64,000 bases of DNA from Cupriavidus basilensis (GTDB lineage Bacteria; Pseudomonadota; Gammaproteobacteria; Burkholderiales; Burkholderiaceae). This document shows, one piece after another, positions 44,589 to 56,435 of the stretch; position 1 is the first letter of the stretch; each line of letters starts with the position of its first letter. The notes beneath the pieces were generated by a model. It saw only the letters and a program-made list of their open reading frames with translations. It was not told the DNA's origin and searched no databases. Where the stretch lies: NCBI RefSeq assembly GCF_000876015.1, contig NZ_BBQM01000017.1, positions 1-64,000 of the forward strand. Direction: 5' to 3'. The translations under genes were made by a program, and so were the position numbers.

Positions 44589-45032
44589 GGAGTTGTCTTG
44601 TTGGATGCGCACCGGCCGGAAACTGCGCCGGCAACACGGATGGATGACGCGAATGAACGACCCGGAGGCATGGCCCGAAGGCCCGCCCCCAAGGGACGGC
44701 GCCGGTGGCTCGCCGGCGCTTCCCTGCGTGCTCTTCCGGACACGCAGCGGCATCATATCGCCGAAATCATCGAAAGTGAATTGGAAACGTCTGAATCGAC
44801 AACGACACAATTTTTAATATTTTTCGGATATTTCGCATCGACCCACGCGATCTTTCCTAGCCCCTGATCCACATCCCCGCGCCGGAAAACAAAAAGCCGC
44901 GCCGTCCCTCCGAGAGAGGCACGGCGCGGCGCCTAATTGAAGGACGCGATGGTCGCACGTCCTTCAAGGTGAGCAGGTATCGTTCTGGTTATCCTGCCAT
45001 GCTGCAACTCCGGGGCCGGGGCCCCGGGAAAC
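44589..45032. other. Intergenic region between aceA and the M48 gene
   Basis: These 444 bp hold no gene. The part nearest the M48 start is AT-rich at 44790-44845 and probably carries its promoter. Further on there is the aceA terminator (44890-44930) and a 10-bp perfect inverted repeat (TTGAAGGACG at 44937-44946 with 44958-44967) of unknown role. Confidence 0.55.
44890..44930 (-). terminator. Intrinsic terminator after aceA
   Basis: On the minus strand a 10-bp perfect stem (44921-44930 with 44896-44905), extended by an inner CCTC/GAGG pair, is followed by TTTTT. It lies about 100 bp past the aceA stop. Confidence 0.85.
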
Positions 45033-46325
<1,293 letters not shown>

Positions 46326-46710
46326 TGCACTCTCCTAGTGATTGAGACGGGTATGGCGTAAGAAAACTTGCGACAGGCCTGCCGGGCACCGATACCTGGC
46401 AGCCAACCGGGACGCCGCGGGGATGCTTGCGGAGGCCGTTTCCTGCTGCCTCGCCACCCCCGTTTTTCGCGTCTCAGGTCATGTGTCTTATATAAGAGTG
46501 TAGGGAAACGTCCCGCGTCGCAACAGGTCGGAATGCAGTCCTTGCTAAGTTTTTTTATTAAATAAAATCAGTATCTTATAAATGTAATTTCACGATACGG
46601 CACGACATCTCCCATCATGAGAAACGACCGTTGTGCTACGCAGCCACATTTTTTGTGGCTCAAAACGACATTCCGCATTGTGAAAAAGTGGAAGATGGCA
46701 TGCGGGGCGA
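46326..46710 (-). promoter_or_regulatory. aceA upstream region with a 12-bp palindrome
   Basis: This 385-bp stretch has no gene. It contains TCTTATATAAGA at 46486-46497, a perfect palindrome, in an AT-rich stretch, and further A/T-rich sequence at 46540-46600. The palindrome looks like a site for a small dimeric regulator such as a GntR protein. It may overlap the promoter, since TATATAAG could also be read as a -10. Confidence 0.55.
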
Positions 46711-47682
46711 TCACGCCGCCGCCGCACCGGCGCCCTGCCCGTCCGGCATGCGCGCGCGCTGCAGCGCCTGCGCCTCGGGAGCGCCGTCGACATGCCGGGC
46801 CAGCTCCAGGATCATGGCGGCCATGCCGGCCGGGTCGGCCAGCGGCAGCCAGTGCCGCGCCGCCACCTCGCGGCGCCACCACCGTCCCACCCAGCGCGAC
46901 AGGTCCGCCGACAGCGCCGGGCTGACGTAGCGGTCGCGCAGCGGCACGATCACCTGCACCGGCGCGTGCGCATGGCGCTCGCCCGGCGCGAGCAGCCGGC
47001 GCAGCATGTTGGCGCGGTACAGCGCCAGGCCGTGGCAGCCGTCGGCCACCTGCGTGGGGCTGGGCCGCGCCGCCACGCCCTCCGACAGCTTCAGGTAGCG
47101 CGGCCACGCGCGGCCCATCCACAGCCGCCAGCTCAGCTCCGGCAGCCACGGCAGGTGGAATACATAGATGTACCAGGACGAGAGCGCCTGCCGCAGCGAG
47201 CGCGCCAGCGCCGCGCGCGAGAGCCGGCGGTTGCCGCGCATCCAGTGGCCGGCATGGTCGAGGCAGGGGCCGGAGCATGAGGTAAACGAGGCGATGCGCC
47301 CGCGCAGGCGCGGCTCGGTGGCGAACTCCCAGCACTGGATCGAGCCCCAGTCGTGCCCGACCAGATGCACCGGCGCGCCGGGCGACACCGCATCGATCAC
47401 CGCGCCGAAGTCCTCCGCCAGCCGCTCCAGCCGGTAGGCGGCCACGCCCGCGGGCGCCGACGACGCGCCCGCGCCGCGCACGTCGTAGGCAACCACGTGG
47501 TAGTCATCGGCCAGCAGCGGCGCCACGCCGTGCCAGACCGCGCTGTTGTCGGGATAGCCGTGCACCAGCACGATGGCGCGGCGCGACGGGTCGCCCCAGG
47601 TCTGGACGGCGAGGCGGACATCGCCGGACCGGACGGATAGCCGGGCGGGCGCGGCCTCGGAGGGAAGCGGGGAAGAAAGCAT
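46711..47682 (-). CDS. Alpha/beta hydrolase, epoxide-hydrolase type
   Basis: The 323-residue protein has the oxyanion motif HGYPDN and a nucleophile elbow VGHDWGS with Asp in place of Ser, as in epoxide hydrolases and haloalkane dehalogenases. It resembles the hydrolase part of mycobacterial EphD but lacks the second, SDR domain. The catalytic His is probably the one in ARHWLPLADP. The C-terminus is an Ala-rich tail. It stands alone; the substrate is unknown. Confidence 0.82.
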   Translation of the reverse strand: MLSSPLPSEAAPARLSVRSGDVRLAVQTWGDPSRRAIVLVHGYPDNSAVWHGVAPLLADDYHVVAYDVRGAGASSAPAGVAAYRLERLAEDFGAVIDAVSPGAPVHLVGHDWGSIQCWEFATEPRLRGRIASFTSCSGPCLDHAGHWMRGNRRLSRAALARSLRQALSSWYIYVFHLPWLPELSWRLWMGRAWPRYLKLSEGVAARPSPTQVADGCHGLALYRANMLRRLLAPGERHAHAPVQVIVPLRDRYVSPALSADLSRWVGRWWRREVAARHWLPLADPAGMAAMILELARHVDGAPEAQALQRARMPDGQGAGAAAA

Positions 47683-47781
47683 GCGCGGACCATGACATCG
47701 GGTGATGGAATGGTTGCCGATGCTACGCCAGCCGCGCGGGCGCGGCGAGCACCGGCCATGCCGTTTGAAACGGCGGCGCGC

Positions 47782-48204
47782 TCAGGCCTGGCGCAGGCCG
47801 GCCTCGCGCGCGCGGCGGTACGCCACCCAGTCTCCCGACGCGATGCGCGGCAGCCCGGCCACGGCGGACTCGGCCACCGGATACAGCAGGCAGACGACCG
47901 GCCCGCCGGCGGCGGACACCGCGCGCTCCTCGCGCACGAACAGCGAGGCCTGGCCCGGGTAGACCTCCTCGATCTCGTCGAGCACCGGCACCAGCGCGGC
48001 GTCCACTTCATAGAGGTCGCCGGCCACGCCGGGCGCGTCGGCGTCCGGCACCAGCCCGGGATAGCTGCCGAAGTCATAGAGCCGGCCCGGCACGGTGGCG
48101 CTGCCCAGCAGGCGCGGCGCCGCGATGCCGTGCCGGCGCGCGGCGGCGTTGAGGTCGTTGACCTCGCCGGCGCGCAGCGTGCCGTAGACAAAGACCACCG
48201 GCAT
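47782..48204 (-). CDS. Gamma-glutamylcyclotransferase-like (AIG2) protein
   Basis: The 140-residue protein has the fold-defining YGTLRAGE motif near its start and the LDEIEEVYPG stretch holding the likely catalytic Glu. Members cleave gamma-glutamyl peptides to pyroglutamate or act on gamma-glutamylamines. It begins two bases after the rraA stop, so the two are one operon. The specific substrate is not evident. Confidence 0.82.
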   Translation of the reverse strand: MPVVFVYGTLRAGEVNDLNAAARRHGIAAPRLLGSATVPGRLYDFGSYPGLVPDADAPGVAGDLYEVDAALVPVLDEIEEVYPGQASLFVREERAVSAAGGPVVCLLYPVAESAVAGLPRIASGDWVAYRRAREAGLRQA

Positions 48205-48206
48205 GC

Positions 48207-48704
48207 TCAGCCCTCCAGCTTGCCGTCCGCCACCAGCACGCCGTCGGCGTCGGCATAGATCCAGTTGCCGGGGCGCACCACCGCGCCGGGCATCTGCACC
48301 GTCACCTCGCGCTCGCCGATGTTGCGCTTCTGGCTTTTCTGCGGATGCAGCGCCAGCGCGCGCACGCCGATGTCGCATGCGTCCAGCTCCGCGCTGTCGC
48401 GCACGCAGCCGTTGACGACGATGCCGGCCCAGCCGTTCTTCTCGGCCAGCACGCCGAGCTTGCCGCCCACCAGCGCGCAGCGCAGCGAGCCGCCGCCGTC
48501 GACCACCAGCACGCGGCCGTTGCCGGGCGACTCCACCGCCTCGCGCACCAGCGAGTTGTCCTCGAACACCTTGAGCGTGGCGGCCGGGCCGGCGAAGACC
48601 GCGCGCTTGCCGAAATGGCGGAACCCCGGCGTCAGCACGCGCAGCGTGCCGTCGGCCAGGCGGTCTTCGTTGTCATCGCACAGATCGGTGGTTGCAAAGT
48701 TCAT
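48207..48704 (-). CDS. rraA: RraA-family protein (RNase E regulator / HMG aldolase)
   Basis: The 165-residue protein matches RraA throughout: GRVLVVDGGGSLRCALVGG, GIVVNGCVRDS and the closing DADGVLV. In E. coli RraA binds and inhibits RNase E. Related proteins with the conserved Gly-x-x-Arg-Asp pocket (VRD here) are metal-dependent 4-hydroxy-4-methyl-2-oxoglutarate aldolases, so both activities are possible. An operon with the GGCT-like gene is clear from the 2-bp gap. Confidence 0.88.
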   Translation of the reverse strand: MNFATTDLCDDNEDRLADGTLRVLTPGFRHFGKRAVFAGPAATLKVFEDNSLVREAVESPGNGRVLVVDGGGSLRCALVGGKLGVLAEKNGWAGIVVNGCVRDSAELDACDIGVRALALHPQKSQKRNIGEREVTVQMPGAVVRPGNWIYADADGVLVADGKLEG

Positions 48705-48796
48705 GGGCGGCTCCTGATTCGTGAGAGTGGAAAAAGCATCGGGTATCGGGCCGCATCATAGAGGAAAACCGCCCGCGGCAGGCATGCCCCCGGGCA

Positions 48797-49633
48797 CTAC
48801 ATCTGCTTGAACAGGTAGGCGTACTGGCGCGCCACCGCCAGGGTCTCGGAGCGGTTGCGCAGTTTCAGCGCGAGCCGCCCGAGCGACTGGTTCACGGCGC
48901 TGGCCACGCAGTCGATGTTGACCACGGTGCCGCGATGGATCTGCCAGAAGCGCTCGGGATCGAGCTGCTGCGAGAGTTCGCGCAGGCTGGTGCGGATCAG
49001 CGCCTCGCCGCCGGTGGAGACCACGTTGACGTACTTGTCGGTGGCTTCGAGGTAGATCACCTCGTCGACCGGGATGATGCGGATCTCCTGCCCCACCAGC
49101 GCCTTGATGAAACGCAGGTAGCCGTGCTGCGCCGGCCCCGCAGCCGGCGGCTGCGCGCCGCCGCCGGGCTCCAGCGTCTCCAGCCGCGCCAGCAGCTGCG
49201 CCAGGCGCGCGGCGTCCAGCGCCGCCCCGCCCGCGCCGGCTTCCTCGCTGGCCTGGGCATGCTCGGCCAGCCGCCCCTTGAGACGCTGCACGGTGGCTTC
49301 GAGCCTATCCGGCTGCACCGGCTTGAGCACGTAGTCGACGGCCTCGCGCTCGAAGGCCTCGAGCGCGAACTGGTCGTAGGCGGTGACGAACACCACCAGC
49401 GGCGGCCGATCGAACGCCATCAGCTCGCGCGCCACATCCATGCCGCTCATGCCCGGCATGCGGATGTCGAGAAAGGCCACCTGCGGCCCGTGCTGGCGCG
49501 CCGCCTCCAGCGCGGACACGCCATCGTGCACCACGGAGACGATGCGCGCCTCGGGCCAGAGGCCGCTCAGTTCGGCATGCAGCGCGCGCGCGAGCAGCGG
49601 CTCGTCGTCGGCGATCAACAAGGTCGGGGACAT
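48797..49633 (-). CDS. LytTR-family response regulator
   Basis: The 278-residue protein has a receiver domain (acid pocket ADDE near 8-11, phosphorylated Asp about 56 in FLDIRMP, Thr 84, Lys 104) and a C-terminal LytTR DNA-binding domain (about 175-275). A Gly/Ala/Pro-rich linker joins them. It is the partner of the histidine kinase encoded 54 bp upstream. Targets cannot be read from sequence; the small downstream genes are not obviously controlled by it. Confidence 0.9.
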   Translation of the reverse strand: MSPTLLIADDEPLLARALHAELSGLWPEARIVSVVHDGVSALEAARQHGPQVAFLDIRMPGMSGMDVARELMAFDRPPLVVFVTAYDQFALEAFEREAVDYVLKPVQPDRLEATVQRLKGRLAEHAQASEEAGAGGAALDAARLAQLLARLETLEPGGGAQPPAAGPAQHGYLRFIKALVGQEIRIIPVDEVIYLEATDKYVNVVSTGGEALIRTSLRELSQQLDPERFWQIHRGTVVNIDCVASAVNQSLGRLALKLRNRSETLAVARQYAYLFKQM

Positions 49634-49687
49634 GGCAACGGTAATGGACTGTCGGAAAACGGGACGGCGCCGGCGGTGCCCGGCGCG

Positions 49688-50887
49688 TCAGGAATGCGAG
49701 GCCGGGGCGGCCCCCCGCACGGCGGCACGCGCCACCGGGGCCAGCCCGGCGCCGATGCCGCCGGCCGGCGCCTGCGACTGTGCCGGCGTGGGCACGGCGG
49801 CGGCCGGCGCGCGCATCACCGGCAGCGTCAGGCGCACGATCACGCCGCGCGGCGCGTTCTCCTCCATCTGCATGCCGGCCGCCGCGCCGAAGATGCGCGC
49901 CAGGCGCTCGCGCACGTGGGTCAGCCCCAGGCCCGAGCCCTTGGTCACGGCGTGGCCGAAGCCCACGCCGGTGTCGGCGATCACCACCTGCACCGCGCCG
50001 GCGCCGAGCGCGCGCGCGGACAGCGCGATGCTGCCGCCATGCATGCACGGCTCGATGCCGTGGCTGACCGCGTTTTCCACCAGCGGCTGGATCAGCATCG
50101 GCGGGATCTCCACTTCCGCCAGCTCCGGCGGCAGGTCGATGCTGTAGTTCAGGCGCGTGCCGAAGCGCAGGCCCTGGATGTCGAGATAGCTGCGCAGCAG
50201 CTCGAACTCCTGGCGCAGCGTGCACTGCTCGGCGCGCGTGTGCGCCAGCGACATCCGCAGGAAGCCGATCAGCCGCTGCAGCAGGCGCCGCGCGGCCTTC
50301 TGGTCGGTGGCGATCAGGCAATCCAGGTTGGCCAGCGAGTTGAACAGGAAATGCGGCTCGATCTGCGCCTGCAGCGCCATCAGCTGCGCGCGCACCAGCT
50401 GCTTCTCGGCCTCCTCGCGCTGCAGCGCGTCCAGCGCGGCCTGCCGCTCCAGGTGCGCCAGCTTCTCGCGCGACCAGTAGAAATAGATCATGCTGGCCGC
50501 CGCCAGCATGCCCACCACCAGGCACATGCGCAGCATGTCGCTGGCTTCCTGGAAGGACTTGGCCGGCTCGCCCAGCACGATGCGCGTGGCCCAGCTGCCC
50601 AGCAGCACCCCGAGCGGCACGGCGACCGCGGCCAGGCAGATGAACGGCCAGCGCGTGGGGCGCTCGTTCCACCAGATCAACACGCGGGCGACGTCGATCA
50701 GCAGCCAGATCGACAGGCCGATCAGGTGGCTGTAGACGAAGTTGTGCAACAGCGAGCCGCCGGTGCGGAAGCCATAGTTCAGGCTCACGGCGATCACGGT
50801 GTTCATGCACAGCACGAACACGAGGTCGCGCCCGAGGATGGAAACGCGCGAAGGCATGGCGGCCGGACAGCGGCCCAGCGATTTCAT
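49688..50887 (-). CDS. Sensor histidine kinase, LytS/AlgZ-like
   Basis: The 399-residue protein has four hydrophobic segments (about 20-135), then a short coiled region and a His_kinase domain with the phosphorylated histidine in IEPHFLFNSL (His about 179). A GHKL ATP-binding domain follows (NAVSHGIEP, DTGVGF, GSGLGL). The 30-residue tail is Ala/Pro-rich. It should sense a membrane or envelope signal. It is first in a two-gene operon with the LytTR regulator. Confidence 0.9.
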   Translation of the reverse strand: MKSLGRCPAAMPSRVSILGRDLVFVLCMNTVIAVSLNYGFRTGGSLLHNFVYSHLIGLSIWLLIDVARVLIWWNERPTRWPFICLAAVAVPLGVLLGSWATRIVLGEPAKSFQEASDMLRMCLVVGMLAAASMIYFYWSREKLAHLERQAALDALQREEAEKQLVRAQLMALQAQIEPHFLFNSLANLDCLIATDQKAARRLLQRLIGFLRMSLAHTRAEQCTLRQEFELLRSYLDIQGLRFGTRLNYSIDLPPELAEVEIPPMLIQPLVENAVSHGIEPCMHGGSIALSARALGAGAVQVVIADTGVGFGHAVTKGSGLGLTHVRERLARIFGAAAGMQMEENAPRGVIVRLTLPVMRAPAAAVPTPAQSQAPAGGIGAGLAPVARAAVRGAAPASHS

Positions 50888-51121
50888 GAGGACGGAAGCT
50901 CCATACGAGGCTCGGGTGCCGGCCAGGCCGGCGAAATCAGCAGGATCGGTGACATCGGTAAGAACAGAAGCCGCGCCGGCCTGCGCGGGTGCCGCGGGCG
51001 GGCCGGCGAAAACCTATTGTAAGGGAGGCTCATCGCCATGCGCCGCCGACGGCCGGCCTCCGTGCATGCCCACCCACCCCGGCACGCAGGCACGCGCTGC
51101 GCAGCCATGCAGGGCGGGCGC

Positions 51122-51328
51122 TCACGGCCGCGGCTCCCGCCGCGCGGCGCGGCGCGGCACCAGCCGGCGCGCCAGCAGCCCGGCGCCGAGCGCGACCAGG
51201 ATCAGCGGCCAGCCGTCGCGAACGGCGCGCACGGGCAGCATGCCGGCGTTGCGCGCCAGGAACAGCGCGCCCAGCGCGATCAGGATGATGGGGAGCAGCA
51301 GCCCCCTGCCGCCACGGCCTCGTGTCAT
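51122..51328 (-). CDS. Small membrane protein (DUF5668/LiaI-like)
   Basis: The 68-residue protein has two hydrophobic segments (about 10-27 and 38-53) separated by a short polar turn, and a basic C-terminal tail. The IILIALGALFLARN and WPLILVALGAGLLARR pair is typical of the LiaF transmembrane / DUF5668 fold. A GAGGCGAG ribosome site precedes the ATG. Its neighbours (two-component kinase and cysB) are over 200 bp away. It may report envelope stress, but that is inferred from the family. Confidence 0.65.
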   Translation of the reverse strand: MTRGRGGRGLLLPIILIALGALFLARNAGMLPVRAVRDGWPLILVALGAGLLARRLVPRRAARREPRP

Positions 51329-51579
51329 GTTGCGCTCGCCTCGTTCGTCTTTCCGCGGTCGTGTCGCCGCATGGTGCTGCGCCAGAGTGATCCGCCACGT
51401 ACTGCACGAACTGTACGCCTGCCGCGTGCATGGCGGAAGTGGCGTGCGACGAATGGAGGATCGGGAGCGCGAAGCGCGAGGATGCGGCGCGAGCGGCACC
51501 GCCGGATACGGCGCCGCCGCCAGTGACGGCGGCGGCGCAACAGCCCGGAGAACGTGCGCGCCGTGGCCGGCGCCGGCGC

Positions 51580-52523
51580 TCAGGCCTCGACCGCGGGGCC
51601 GCCGGCCGGCTCGGACAGCGCGTTGCTGACCGTGTCGCGCGACAGGTGCGGCGCGAACATGTTGATGAAGGCGTGCGCGTAGCCGCGCAGGTAGGCGCCG
51701 CGGCGCACGGCCACGCTGGTGGTGTTGGGCTCGAACAGGTGGTCGGCCGAGATCCGCACCAGGCCGGCATCCTTGCGCTCGTCGTAGGCCATCGAGGCGA
51801 TGATGCCCACGCCCAGGTCCAGCTCGGCGTAGGTCTTGATCACGTCGGCGTCCATCGCGGTCAGCACGATCTCCGGCTGCAGGCCGGCGGCGGCGAACGC
51901 GCCGTCGATCTTGCGGCGGCCGGTGAAGCCGGCGTCGTAGGTGATGATCGGGAAGCCGGCGATGTCTTCCAGCGTCGGCTCGGGCACATGCGTGAGCGGA
52001 TGCCCGGGCGACACCACCAGCACGTGCTGCCAGCTATAGGCCTCGAACGAGGTCAGGCCGGCCTCGCTGGCCACCGCCTCGGTGGCGATGCCGATGTCCG
52101 CCTGCCCGGTCAGCAGCAGCTCCACGATATGCGCCGGCGAGGCTTCCTGCAGCGCCAGCGTCACGTGCGGATAGGCGCGGCGGAAACTCTGCACCACCTT
52201 GGGCAGCGCGTAGCGCGCCTGGGTGTGGGTGGTCGCCACGGTCAGCCGGCCGGTGTGGCGCCCGGCGAACTCGTCGCCGGCCTGGCGCAGGTTCTCGGCC
52301 TCGAGCAGCAGCCGCTCCACGATCCGCACGATCTCGCGGCCGGGCTCGGTCAGGCCGGTCAGGCGCTTGCCGTAGCGCTCGAAGATTTCCACCCCGAGCT
52401 CTTCCTCGAGCTCGCGGATCTGGCGCGACACGCCGGGCTGCGAGGTATAGAGCGCGTTGGCGACCTCGGTCAGGTTGAACTGGCGGCGTACCGCCTCGCG
52501 GATCGAACGCAGTTGCTGGAAGT

Positions 52524-52527
<4 letters not shown>
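51580..52527 (-). CDS. cysB: LysR-family sulfur regulator CysB
   Basis: The 315-residue protein has the CysB-type helix-turn-helix (NFQQLRSIREAVRRQFNLTEVANALYTS at its start is the group hallmark) and effector domain (ATTHTQARYALP). CysB/Cbl-type proteins activate sulfate and sulfonate genes, with acetylserine or sulfate as effectors. Its ATG overlaps the cysA stop (ATGA), so the regulator is made with the transporter it controls. A Cbl/SsuR-like role cannot be excluded. Confidence 0.92.
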
Positions 52528-53644
<1,117 letters not shown>

Positions 53645-53648
<4 letters not shown>

Positions 53649-54583
53649 GATGCCTGTCCTTGCAAATTGCCCGCGCCCGGGTTCTCCGGCGCGATATTCT
53701 CGTCTTCGGCGTGCTCGCGGCGCGCCCGGTATTCCACCAGCGTCTTGATGCCGAGCGTGACCAGGGCCAGCAGCGTCAGCAGCGAGGCCACCGCGAAGGC
53801 CGCCGCGAAGTTGTATTCGTTGTAGAGGATCTCCACGTGCAGCGGCATGGTGTTGGTCAGCCCGCGGATGTGGCCCGACACCACCGACACCGCGCCGAAC
53901 TCGCCCATCGCCCGCGCGTTGCACAGGATCACGCCGTACAGCAGGCCCCAGCGGATGTTGGGCAGCGTGATGCGCCGGAAGGTCTGCCAGCCGGACGCGC
54001 CCAGCACGATGGCGGCCTCTTCCTCCTCGCTGCCCTGCGCCTGCATCAGCGGGATCAGCTCGCGCGCGACGAACGGGAAGGTCACGAAGATGGTGGCCAG
54101 CACGATGCCCGGCACCGCGAACATGATCTTGATGTCGTGCGCTTCCAGCCACGGTCCGAGCCAGCCCTGCGCGCCGAACAGCAGCACGTAGACCAGCCCC
54201 GAGATCACCGGCGAGACCGAGAACGGCAGGTCGATCAGCGTGGTCAGCAGGTTCTTGCCGCGGAACTCGAACTTGGCGATGGCCCATGCCGCCGACACGC
54301 CGAACACCACGTTGAGCGGCACCGCGATGGCGGCCACCAGCAGCGTGAGCTGGATCGCGGCCACCGCGTCGGGCTCGACCAGCGAATCGAAATAGGTCTG
54401 CACGCCCTTGCGCAGCGCCTCGTAGAACACCGAGGCCAGCGGGATGAACAGGAACAGCGCGAGGAACAGGACCGCGACCGTGATCAGCGTGTAGCGCACC
54501 CACGGCGCCTCCGCGGTAGCGTCCGCGAAATGCGCGGCGGGCTGGGCGCGGCCGCCCAGGCCCTTGGTGACGATGCCGGCCAT
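53645..54583 (-). CDS. cysW: Sulfate ABC transporter permease CysW
   Basis: The 312-residue inner-membrane protein has about six hydrophobic segments, the EAA loop (EEEEAAIVLGASGWQTFRRITLP), and the CysW-typical NARAMGEFGAVSVVSGHI block. It starts one base after the cysT stop and overlaps the cysA start. With CysT it forms the sulfate channel. Confidence 0.94.
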
Positions 54584-54584
54584 C

Positions 54585-55529
54585 TCAGCTCTCCTGTTCC
54601 TGCGCCGCGGCGGCGCGCCCGGCCGTGTGGTGGCGGCGCGTCCATGCCTGCAGCACGTTGATGAGCAGCAGCAGCGCGAACGAGATCACCAGCATCACCA
54701 CCGCCACCGCGGTAGCGCCCGCGTAGTCGTATTGCTCCAGCTTCGAATAGATCATCAGCGGCGCGATCTCGGAGACCATCGGCATGTTGCCGGAGATGAA
54801 CACCACCGAGCCGTACTCGCCGGTGGCGCGCGCGAACGACAGCGCGAAGCCGGTCAGCAGCGCCGGCAGGATGGTCGGCAGGATCACGCGCGCGAAGGTC
54901 TGCAGGCGCGTGGCGCCGAGGCTGGCGGCGGCCTCTTCCAGCTCCTGCTCCGCGTCCTCCAGCACCGGCTGCACCGTGCGCACCACGAACGGCAGCCCGA
55001 TGAAGGTCAGCGCCACCACCACGCCCAGCGGGGTGAACGCCACCTTGATGCCGAGCGGCTCCAGGTAGCGGCCGATCCAGCCGTTGCCGGCATACAGCGC
55101 GGTCAGCGCGATACCGGCCACCGCGGTCGGCAGCGCGAACGGCAGGTCCACCAGCGCGTCGATCAGGCGCTTGCCCGGAAAGCGGTAGCGCACCAGCACC
55201 CACGCCACCACGAGGCCGAACACGGTATTGACGATGGCGGCGATCAGCGAGGCGCCGAAGCTCAGCTCCAGCGAGGCCACCACGCGCGGTGCCGTCACCG
55301 CGCCCCAGAACGCTTCCCAGCTCATGGTGAAGGTCTTGAGGAAGGTGGCCGACAGCGGGATCAGGACGATCAGCGTCAGGTAGAACAGCGTGAAGCCCAG
55401 CGACAGGCCGAAGCCGGGCAGCACCGTGAAATGCCGCCGGCTGGTCTTGCCGGGCAGGCGTCCGTGCGCCTGCGGGGCATCCGGCCGGGCCGGGGGCGGG
55501 TTGTCCGCCAGGGAAATCGAGGGAGGCAT
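54585..55529 (-). CDS. cysT: Sulfate ABC transporter permease CysT (CysU)
   Basis: The 314-residue permease has six hydrophobic segments, an EAA loop (EEAAASLGATRLQTFARVILP) and the SFARATGEYGSVVFISGN block typical of CysT. I chose the ATG at 55529, which leaves a 35-residue hydrophilic leader before the first segment. It is first in the cysTWA-cysB operon. A candidate regulator box lies about 190 bp upstream. The sulfate-binding protein gene (sbp) is 7 kb away, not in this operon. Confidence 0.93.
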   Translation of the reverse strand: MPPSISLADNPPPARPDAPQAHGRLPGKTSRRHFTVLPGFGLSLGFTLFYLTLIVLIPLSATFLKTFTMSWEAFWGAVTAPRVVASLELSFGASLIAAIVNTVFGLVVAWVLVRYRFPGKRLIDALVDLPFALPTAVAGIALTALYAGNGWIGRYLEPLGIKVAFTPLGVVVALTFIGLPFVVRTVQPVLEDAEQELEEAAASLGATRLQTFARVILPTILPALLTGFALSFARATGEYGSVVFISGNMPMVSEIAPLMIYSKLEQYDYAGATAVAVVMLVISFALLLLINVLQAWTRRHHTAGRAAAAQEQES

Positions 55530-55715
55530 ATCGTCTCGTGAGCGCCGTCTGTATCCGCCCGCGCCCTGCCCGTCACGCGCGCACCGGCTGCGCGCGCCTG
55601 GCAGGCGCACTGGGCGGCCGGGCTTGCAGGGGGGCGGAACGGGAAACCGCTGGCGGCTTCTTTATGACGCCGGCGCATAACGCACCGGCCTACGAGACAA
55701 ATTCTGCAGATACGT

Positions 55716-55734
55716 CCTTATAAACAGAACGAAT
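55716..55734 (-). promoter_or_regulatory. Candidate CysB-type box upstream of cysT
   Basis: The plus strand reads CCTTATAAACAGAACGAAT; the box upstream of sbp reads CCTATCTGAAAGGAACGAAT. They share CCT, AT, AA and the full octamer GAACGAAT in the same order and orientation relative to their genes. Both lie in AT-rich islands. Assignment to CysB is inferred from context. Confidence 0.5.
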
Positions 55735-55757
55735 ATTTGCGTATTTTCTTAGACGTT

Positions 55758-56435
55758 TTAGATATAAGGGATGGTCGAGGACACTTCCACCTCGGCATCC
55801 CACGGCCCGGCGCGGTCTCCAGCCAGGCCGGCGCTGCCTTGCGCCTCGATGCGCTGGATCAGGGTATCGAGCAGGGCCAGCCCCGCCGGCCACTGGCCCA
55901 GGCCGGAATCGGCATTGATGTGACCCAGCGTGCCCGCGTCGTGCAGCTCGCTGCCCCACAGCGTGCCCCAGCTGAACGCGGTGCGCTGCTGCATCCAGGG
56001 ATCGTTGCGGCTGGCCACGAGGATGGTCGGGAACGGCAGCCGGTGCGCCGGCAGCAGGCCGGCCACGCCGAACTTGTCCGGATCGGCCGGCGCCACCAGC
56101 AAGGCGCCGGCGATGCCCTCGGCGTCGAGCGCGGCCTGGCGCAGCGTGGCCAGGCAGCCGAAACTGTGCGCCACCAGGATGGCCCCGCGCGACGCCACGC
56201 GCTGGGCGCGCATGATGCTCTCCGAGACGCGCTCGGCCCACAGCGGCAGGCTCGGGCGCGACCAGTCGTGCTGCTCCACGCGCTGCCAGTCGGGAAAGCG
56301 CTGCTCCCAGCGGCTCTGCCAGTGGCCCGGGCCGCTGCCGTGCAGGCCGGGCACGGTGAGGATCTGCAGGCCCTTCGGCACTTTCAGCCGCACCTCGGCC
56401 GCCGGCGCGGCGGCCATCCCCTTGCTTTGCGTCAT
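55758..56435 (-). CDS. Alpha/beta hydrolase, RBBP9/YdeN family
   Basis: The 225-residue protein matches RBBP9/YdeN serine hydrolases: VPGLHGSGPGHWQ at about 28-40, nucleophile elbow AHSFGC, the acid in SRNDPW, and GHINADSG with the catalytic His. The substrates of the family are poorly known. The ATG overlaps the EAL gene stop (ATGA), so the two are coupled. The gene lies between the ssu and cys operons but has no proven sulfur role. Confidence 0.85.
   Translation of the reverse strand: MTQSKGMAAAPAAEVRLKVPKGLQILTVPGLHGSGPGHWQSRWEQRFPDWQRVEQHDWSRPSLPLWAERVSESIMRAQRVASRGAILVAHSFGCLATLRQAALDAEGIAGALLVAPADPDKFGVAGLLPAHRLPFPTILVASRNDPWMQQRTAFSWGTLWGSELHDAGTLGHINADSGLGQWPAGLALLDTLIQRIEAQGSAGLAGDRAGPWDAEVEVSSTIPYI

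Noticed and set aside
44937..44967. Second terminator after aceA
   Set aside because: The 10-bp inverted repeat has no T-run on either side and an 11-nt loop, so I list it only as an unexplained dyad.
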